Source: Salsipaludibacter sp963735045 (GTDB lineage Bacteria; Actinomycetota; Nitriliruptoria; Nitriliruptorales; Nitriliruptoraceae). From it: DNA of 64,000 nt. The stretch lies in contig CAVTIZ010000001.1 of NCBI GenBank assembly GCA_963735045.1, positions 434,001 to 498,000 of the forward strand, given 5' to 3'. Position numbers and translations under genes: made by a program. The notes below the pieces were generated by a model. The model made no database searches. It worked only from the letters and a program-made list of their open reading frames with translations, and was not told the origin of the DNA. This document shows, one piece after another, positions 58,829-64,000 of this stretch (within the stretch, counting starts at the first letter, position 1; each line of letters opens with the position of its first letter).

Positions 58829-59784
58829 CGACGGCCGGTGCCACCTCGTGGCCGGGTGACACCTCACCCGACGATGTCGCCGAACGCGTCCGCTCGCTGG
58901 AACTGCAGGTGGACCGGCGACTCGACTCGATGCTGCACGGTCGCCACGAGGGACTGACCCCGGGACACGGACTGGAGGTCGGGGAGTCCCGGCTGTACGT
59001 CCCCGGCGACGAGGTCCGACGGATCGACTGGAACGTCACCGCGCGGACCACCACCGTCCACGTGCGCGAACTGATCGCCGAGCGCGACCTCACCACCTGG
59101 GTCGTCGCCGACCTCGACGCCAACATGCAGGTCGGCACCCAGCGCGACCGCAAGGCGGACCTGGTCGTGGCCGCCGTGGCCGCCGTCGGGTTCCTCAACG
59201 CCCGCGACGCCAACCGACTCGGGGCCGTGCTGGTGCGCGGCGACGACCAGCAGGTGCTGCCGCCACGCGGTGGGCGCAACCAGGTCCGTGCCGTCCTGCG
59301 TGCGATGCTGGCCGCGACGGCACACGACGGCAGCGGCCACGCCGACCTCGACGTCGCGCTCCACCGGGTCGCCCGGTCGGCGCGGCACCGTGGTCTCATC
59401 GTCTTGGTGTCCGACCTTCGGGGTGGACGCGGGGACGGCGGTTCGCCGACCGGTGGACTGCCGGGCGACCTGGCGGTGGTGACCCAGCGACACGACGTGC
59501 TGGTGGTCCAGGTGCGCGACGAGCGCGACCGCGACCTGCCCGACGTGGGCCTGATCGACCTGGTCGACCCGGCCACCGGCCGATCCCGTGAGGTGCGCAT
59601 CACCCCGGCGGTCCGTCGCGCCTACGCCGAACGCGCCGCCGCCCACCAGCAGGCGATCGAGGACCTCGTCCGGGCAACCGGCGCCGACCACCTGGTGCTG
59701 GACACGGGCACCGACTGGCTGACCACCATCGCGCGCCACGTCCACCACCGGATGCGCCACCCGCGACACCGGACCGTGCGATGA
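58825..59784 (+). CDS. DUF58 domain protein
   Basis: The 319-residue protein has the DUF58 signature RLYVPGDEVRRIDWNVTART preceded by GRHEGLTPGHGLEVGESRL, then a VWA-like fold (TTWVVADLDANMQVGTQRDR and GLIVLVSDLRGGRGD). DUF58 proteins pair with MoxR and VWA proteins. It lacks the membrane segments found in some members. It overlaps both neighbours by 4 bases. Confidence 0.9.
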   Translation: MTTAGATSWPGDTSPDDVAERVRSLELQVDRRLDSMLHGRHEGLTPGHGLEVGESRLYVPGDEVRRIDWNVTARTTTVHVRELIAERDLTTWVVADLDANMQVGTQRDRKADLVVAAVAAVGFLNARDANRLGAVLVRGDDQQVLPPRGGRNQVRAVLRAMLAATAHDGSGHADLDVALHRVARSARHRGLIVLVSDLRGGRGDGGSPTGGLPGDLAVVTQRHDVLVVQVRDERDRDLPDVGLIDLVDPATGRSREVRITPAVRRAYAERAAAHQQAIEDLVRATGADHLVLDTGTDWLTTIARHVHHRMRHPRHRTVR

Positions 59785-60746
59785 TCCCCGACCTGCTGCT
59801 GGCACCGGAGCGGCTGTGGCTGCTCCTGCTGCTGGTGCCGCTGGTGGCCGTCGCCGCCTGGGCCGCGCGACGGCGACGACGTGCGCTGGTGCGCTTCACG
59901 GGCTTGGACTTCCTCGACGAGGTCGCCCCACGCCACTCGACCTGGCCGCGTTGGGTCGTGACCGGGTTGTTCCTGGCCGGCCTCGGCGTGGCCACCGCGT
60001 CCCTGGCCCAGCCAGCCGTCGTCGACGAGGTCTCGGAGTCCATCCGGGGGCGGATCGTGGTCCTGATGGACACCAGCTACTCCATGGAGGCGACCGACGT
60101 CGACCCCAGCCGCCTGGAGGCGGCCCAGGACGAGGCCACCGACTTCGTCGACGGCGTCGACGACGGCATCGAGATCGCCCTGGTGTCGTTCAACGGTCGG
60201 GTGAGCCGCGACGTCGACCTCACCACCGACCACGCCGAGGTCGCCGCCGGCATCGGCGAGCTCGAGCTGGGCGAGGCGACCGCCGTCGGGGAGGGCCTGC
60301 GTGCCGCCATCGCCGAACTGTCGGGCACCGAGGACGTGTTCCCGGGTGCGGTCGTGCTGCTGTCGGACGGCGAGACCACGGTCGGCATCGACCCCGACAT
60401 CGCGTCGGCCGAGGCCGCCGAGGCCGGCATCCCCGTGTTCACCATCGCCTTCGGCACCCCCGACGGCACGATCGCGGACCCCTACACCGGCCAGACCATC
60501 CCGGTCCCGGTGGCCGAGGGCGAGTTGTCCGACATCGCCGCGGCCACCGACGGCACCTTCACCGCGGCCGGCTCGACCGCCGGCCTGTCCGACGCCTACG
60601 ACCAGATCGCCGGCCAGCTCCAGGAGCTCATCGGGGACCCGGAGACCATCGAGGTGGACATCACCTGGCGCTGGGTGGCCGTGGCGCTGGTCCTGTTGCT
60701 GGCGGCATGGATCGGCAGCCAGTGGTGGCTGCGCGGCGTCCTGTAG
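59781..60746 (+). CDS. VWA-domain membrane protein (BatA-like)
   Basis: The 321-residue protein has a membrane segment at about residues 12-29, another at 58-77, and then a von Willebrand A domain whose metal-ion-dependent adhesion site is DTSYS at 97-101 with the Thr/Asp partners in GEATAVGEGL and LLSDGETTVGID. A last membrane helix lies at the C-terminus (VAVALVLLLAAWIGSQWWLR). The topology places the VWA domain on one side of the membrane between anchors, as in BatA. It completes the MoxR operon. Confidence 0.92.
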   Translation: MIPDLLLAPERLWLLLLLVPLVAVAAWAARRRRRALVRFTGLDFLDEVAPRHSTWPRWVVTGLFLAGLGVATASLAQPAVVDEVSESIRGRIVVLMDTSYSMEATDVDPSRLEAAQDEATDFVDGVDDGIEIALVSFNGRVSRDVDLTTDHAEVAAGIGELELGEATAVGEGLRAAIAELSGTEDVFPGAVVLLSDGETTVGIDPDIASAEAAEAGIPVFTIAFGTPDGTIADPYTGQTIPVPVAEGELSDIAAATDGTFTAAGSTAGLSDAYDQIAGQLQELIGDPETIEVDITWRWVAVALVLLLAAWIGSQWWLRGVL

Positions 60747-60832
60747 CACCGCCGGCCGCCGGGCCGCTCGGGCCGGCACCATAGGCTGCAGGCGTCGCCG
60801 GCATCGGCGCTCCCCGAACGACAGCAGGCGCC

Positions 60833-62665
60833 ATGCCCGACACCCCCGCTCACCACGACGCACCCGCCGGCGATCACGCGGGCGACTCCTCGGACGGACC
60901 GGACGACCTCCCCGACCAGGACGATCGCGACCCCGGGCAGGAGCCCGGTGACGAGATCACGTTCAAGCGGCTCGGCCTGCGCAACCAGTTGCTCCGGCGG
61001 TTGCGCGAGACCGGCTACGACACGCCCACCGCGATCCAGCGCGAGTCCATCCCCCACCTGATGGAGGGCCGTGACGTCCTGGGCCAGGCCGCGACCGGGA
61101 CGGGCAAGACGGCCGCGTTCGCCCTCCCGATCCTGCACGCCCTGGGGCGTGCCCCGGCGGCGTCGCCGCGTGCCCTCGTGGTGGCCCCGACACGGGAACT
61201 GGCGGTGCAGGTCGGTGCCGCCATCCGCGGCTACGGCAAGCACCTGGGCACGAAGGTCGTGGACGTGGTTGGCGGCCAGCCGACCCATCGCCAGGTCACG
61301 GCACTGCGCAAGGGCGCCCACGTGGTGGTGGCCACCCCGGGTCGTGCCGTCGACCTGCTGAACCGACGCGCGCTGGTGCTCGACGACCTGGCCACGCTCG
61401 TGCTGGACGAGGCCGACGAGATGCTGGACATGGGCTTCGCCGAGGACCTCGACGTGATCCTGGCCGCCACGCCGTCCAATCGCCAGACGGTGCTGTTCTC
61501 GGCCACCGTGCCGGCCCGCATCGACCACCTCGCACAGCGCTACCTCGACGACCCGGTCCGGATCACCACGGGTCGGCCGACCACGGCGTCGGGTGCGCCG
61601 CTGGTCGAGCAATCGGTGGTGTACGTACGCCGTCGCGACAAGGCGGCGGCACTGGGCCGGATCCTGGACATGGAGGCCCCCGACTCCGCCCTCGTGTTCT
61701 GCCGGACCCGGGTGGAGGTGGACGAGCTGACCGCGACGATGAACGCCCGCGGCCACCGCGCCGAGGCCCTCCACGGGGGGATGGACCAGCGCCAGCGCGA
61801 TCGGGTCATGCGCCGACTCCGCGACGGCACCGCCTCGCTGCTGCTGGCCACCGACGTGGCCGCCCGGGGACTCGACGTCGACACCCTCACCCACGTCCTC
61901 AACTACGACGTGCCGAGCCAGGCCGAGAACTACGTGCACCGGATCGGGCGGGTGGGCCGTGCCGGTCGCCGCGGCGTCGCGATCACGCTGGCCGAGCCCA
62001 AGCAGAAGCGCAACATCCGGTTCATCGAGCGGCTGCTCAAGCGGGACCTGCCGGTGGTGCCGGTGCCCTCGGTGGCCGACCTCCAGGCCCGCCAGGTGGA
62101 CCTGACCATCGAGGAGGTCGCCGACGCGCTGGACGACCTCGCCGCCGACGGCCCGATGGTGGGCGCCGAGGACGTCCTCGCCGGGCTGCTGGCGCGCGAC
62201 CACGAGCCCCACGACGTCGTGCTGGCCGCGCTCGGGCTGGTCCACGCCGCGAGGGGGTCGGCCGCCGACGAGCGCGACATCCCCGACGCGTTGGCGCACG
62301 CCGAGGACAAGAAGCGTCGCAGCAAGCGGGACAAGAAGTCCAAGGGGGGCGGGTCCGGGGCGGATGGTTCCGGGGCGGGTGGTTCCGGGGCGGGTGGTTC
62401 CGGGGGGCGCGGGCACCGCAACGACGCCGACACGGGGTGGCTGTTCGTCACCCTGGGACGGGTCGAGGGGGTTCGCCCCGCCGACCTGGTCGGTGCGATC
62501 GCCAACGAGGCCGGCCTGTCGGGCTCCCAGATCGGCCCGATCAAGATCGCCCAGCACCACAGCAAGGTCGGGGTCCCGAAGTCCTCGGTGGACCACGTCG
62601 TGACCACGATGGGATCCACGACGGTGCGCGGCCAGTCCGCCGAGGTCCATCCCTGGCGCGACTGA
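60833..62665 (+). CDS. DEAD-box RNA helicase with DbpA-type RNA-binding domain
   Basis: The 610-residue protein has all the DEAD-box motifs: Q motif (YDTPTAIQRESIPHLMEG), ATGTGKTAAF, PTRELAVQ, VATPGR, VLDEADEM, FSATV, ARGLDVDTLTH and HRIGRVGRAGRRG. A Gly/Ser linker made of short repeats (nucleotides about 62345-62410) connects to a C-terminal domain, WLFVTLGRVEGVRPADLVGA, that resembles the DbpA RNA-binding domain used in ribosome assembly. A -10 candidate TAGGCT (60782-60787) lies 45 bases upstream. The N-terminal 45 residues are acidic. Confidence 0.94.
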   Translation: MPDTPAHHDAPAGDHAGDSSDGPDDLPDQDDRDPGQEPGDEITFKRLGLRNQLLRRLRETGYDTPTAIQRESIPHLMEGRDVLGQAATGTGKTAAFALPILHALGRAPAASPRALVVAPTRELAVQVGAAIRGYGKHLGTKVVDVVGGQPTHRQVTALRKGAHVVVATPGRAVDLLNRRALVLDDLATLVLDEADEMLDMGFAEDLDVILAATPSNRQTVLFSATVPARIDHLAQRYLDDPVRITTGRPTTASGAPLVEQSVVYVRRRDKAAALGRILDMEAPDSALVFCRTRVEVDELTATMNARGHRAEALHGGMDQRQRDRVMRRLRDGTASLLLATDVAARGLDVDTLTHVLNYDVPSQAENYVHRIGRVGRAGRRGVAITLAEPKQKRNIRFIERLLKRDLPVVPVPSVADLQARQVDLTIEEVADALDDLAADGPMVGAEDVLAGLLARDHEPHDVVLAALGLVHAARGSAADERDIPDALAHAEDKKRRSKRDKKSKGGGSGADGSGAGGSGAGGSGGRGHRNDADTGWLFVTLGRVEGVRPADLVGAIANEAGLSGSQIGPIKIAQHHSKVGVPKSSVDHVVTTMGSTTVRGQSAEVHPWRD

Positions 62666-62686
62666 CGCAACCGCTCCGGCGCGGAC

Positions 62687-62717
62687 GGGCGCGGGCTCGG
62701 CGTCCCGGCCCGCGCCC
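62687..62717. terminator. bidirectional hairpin between helicase and small membrane gene
   Basis: GGGCGCGGGC (62687-62696) pairs perfectly with GCCCGCGCCC (62708-62717) across an 11-base loop. It lies 22 bases after the helicase stop and directly beside the stop of the minus-strand gene, so it may end both. Confidence 0.7.
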
Positions 62718-62927
62718 TCAGGGGTCGCGGGGGTCCGGGTCGTCCCCGAACTTGCGCTGGAGCCGCGACTGCATGCGCGGGTACCACCACAACTCGAAGA
62801 GCAGGCCACCGATCAGGAACCCCAGGGCCGTCGACAGGGCCAGCGACCACCCACCGGCCAGGTGACCGACCAGCAGCCCGACGGCCACGATCGGCAACAG
62901 TCGCCCCCAACGGACACGCTCCAACAC
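62718..62927 (-). CDS. small membrane protein, two helices
   Basis: The 69-residue product has two hydrophobic segments (LLPIVAVGLLVGHLAGGWSL and ALGFLIGGLLFELWWY) and a charged C-terminus (RLQRKFGDDPDPRDP). GGAGG lies 6 bases before the GTG, which supports this start over a longer one at 63020. No family is recognised. It lies 96 bases after clpB on the same strand. Confidence 0.7.
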   Translation of the reverse strand: MLERVRWGRLLPIVAVGLLVGHLAGGWSLALSTALGFLIGGLLFELWWYPRMQSRLQRKFGDDPDPRDP

Positions 62928-63023
62928 GACCGACCTCCCCGGACACGACGTCGGCGACCCAGCGTAGGCCGCCCGGCTGCCGGTCCCCGCCCCGGTGCCG
63001 GGAGCCAGCCCCGCGACCACGGG

Positions 63024-64000
63024 TCAGGTCACCGACACGACCAGCCCGCCGTCGACGACGTCCACCGCCACGGTCGAGCCGTCGGGGGCCTCCCCCGACA
63101 GGATCAGTCGGGCGAGCCGGTCCTCGACCTCGCTGCGGACCACCCGCTTGAGTGGCCGGGCGCCGTAGACGGGGTCGTAGCCGAGGTCGGCCAGCACGGC
63201 GCGGGCCTCGTCCGACACCACCAGGTCCAGGTCACGACCGGCCAGTCGACGCACCAGCCGCCCCAGCTGGATGTCCACGATCGAGGTGAGGTCGTCGCGC
63301 GTCAGCCGGTCGAAGATCACGATGTCGTCGATCCGGTTGAGGAACTCCGGCTTGAAGTGGGCGCGCACGTCCGCCATGACCCGGTCCGACAGCTGCTCGG
63401 GCTCGAGGGTGACGTCCAGGATGTGGTGGCTGCCCAGGTTGGACGTCATGATCACCACGGTGTTGCGGAAGTCGACCGTGCGACCCTGGCCGTCGGTCAG
63501 GCGGCCGTCGTCGAGCACCTGCAGCAACACGTTGAAGACGTCCTGGTGGGCCTTCTCGACCTCGTCGAGCAGCACGACCGAGTAGGGACGTCGCCGCACG
63601 GCCTCGGTGAGCTGGCCGCCCTGGTCGTAGCCGACGTAGCCGGGCGGGGCCCCGATCAGACGCGCGACCGTGTGCTTCTCCTGGTACTCGCCCATGTCGA
63701 TGCGCAGCATCGCGCGTTCGTCGTCGAACAGGAACTCGGCCAGCGCTCGGGCGAGTTCGGTCTTGCCCACACCGGTCGGGCCCAGGAACAGGAACGAGCC
63801 GGTCGGGCGGGCCGGGTCCGCGATGCCCGCGCGGGACCGCCGCACGGCGTCCGCCACCGCCGCGACCGCACGGTCCTGGCCGATGACGCGTTCGTGGAGG
63901 TGGTCCTCCAGGCGGACGAGCTTGTCGGCGTCGGCGGCCAGCAGCTTGCGGACCGGGATGCCGGTCCAGTTGGCCACGACGTCGGCGATCTCGTTGTCGG
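63024..64000 (-). CDS. clpB: ATP-dependent chaperone ClpB, 3' part (cut by right edge)
   Basis: ClpB is a AAA+ disaggregase that works with DnaK. The window holds the C-terminal third: the sequence enters with NEIADVVANWTGIPV and has the second AAA domain with Walker A GPTGVGKTE, Walker B VVLLDEVEKAHQDVFN, GYVGYDQGGQLTEAVRR, TSNLGSHHI and the GARPLKRVVRSEVEDRLARL sensor-2 region. The WTGIPV linker and lack of a ClpX-type zinc domain support ClpB over ClpX. ClpC is less likely because no UVR insertion or ClpC-type tail is seen. The gene continues beyond base 64000. Confidence 0.92.
   Translation of the reverse strand, partial: DNEIADVVANWTGIPVRKLLAADADKLVRLEDHLHERVIGQDRAVAAVADAVRRSRAGIADPARPTGSFLFLGPTGVGKTELARALAEFLFDDERAMLRIDMGEYQEKHTVARLIGAPPGYVGYDQGGQLTEAVRRRPYSVVLLDEVEKAHQDVFNVLLQVLDDGRLTDGQGRTVDFRNTVVIMTSNLGSHHILDVTLEPEQLSDRVMADVRAHFKPEFLNRIDDIVIFDRLTRDDLTSIVDIQLGRLVRRLAGRDLDLVVSDEARAVLADLGYDPVYGARPLKRVVRSEVEDRLARLILSGEAPDGSTVAVDVVDGGLVVSVT

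Noticed and set aside
1..64000. tRNA or rRNA genes
   Set aside because: I looked for acceptor stems with TTCGA loops and for rRNA-like sequence and saw none; a covariance-model scan would be needed to be certain.

Overview
The window is very GC-rich, and almost every real reading frame ends its codons in G or C. GTG starts are common, genes often overlap by 4 bases, and a few genes look leaderless (a TAnnnT -10 box 6-8 bases before the start codon). With marker families such as DUF3039, CarD, PspC-fused sensor kinases and DUF2342 metalloprotease next to tilS, this points to a high-GC actinobacterium. My inference is a deep-branching lineage such as Nitriliruptoria (Euzebya/Nitriliruptor type), but the sequence alone does not prove that. 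I saw no rRNA, tRNA, CRISPR array, integrase, transposase or phage gene.

Bases 1-21,900: the minus strand carries, in order of transcription, DUF2342 metalloprotease, tilS, hpt, ftsH, folE, folP, folB and folK. This is the classical actinobacterial tilS-hpt-ftsH-fol order, but it is broken up by unrelated plus-strand genes (nirD-like, ammonium transporter, acyl-CoA dehydrogenase, fasciclin, DUF1028, amidohydrolase). Left of it are DUF2203, a hypothetical gene, a PQQ-propeller lipoprotein and a HelD-like ATPase.

Bases 21,900-36,900: a small HTH regulator has the best promoter in the window. Next comes a zinc-uptake module (zur, znuB, znuA, divergent znuC) with a palindromic Zur-type operator between znuA and znuC. 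Then come RNase II-family and RarD genes, a GNAT gene, Kup, a CarD-like regulator, an acyl-ACP desaturase, DUF3039, a zinc-finger rhomboid protease and an App1-type phosphatase.

Bases 36,900-53,700: purC, purE, purD and purA all lie on the minus strand, again separated by other genes. These include a four-gene ABC exporter operon preceded by a 680-bp repeat-rich region. A PspC membrane protein and a small partner follow.

Bases 53,700-64,000: a PspC-fused histidine kinase with a LuxR-type response regulator is divergent from the PspC/partner pair, suggesting an envelope-stress divergon. Dodecin, a MoxR-DUF58-VWA operon, a DEAD-box RNA helicase with a DbpA-type domain and the 3' part of clpB (cut by the right edge) follow.

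The least explained part of the window is its intergenic DNA. Hexamers GATGTG and CACATC occur in four pairs, each exactly 19 bp apart, in two copies of a 109-bp module. A palindromic element of the form GCCGG-n5-CGGC with conserved flanks forms a ~70-bp-period array before the ABC operon and recurs alone at two distant sites. There are also 14-, 15-, 13- and 82-bp tandem repeats.
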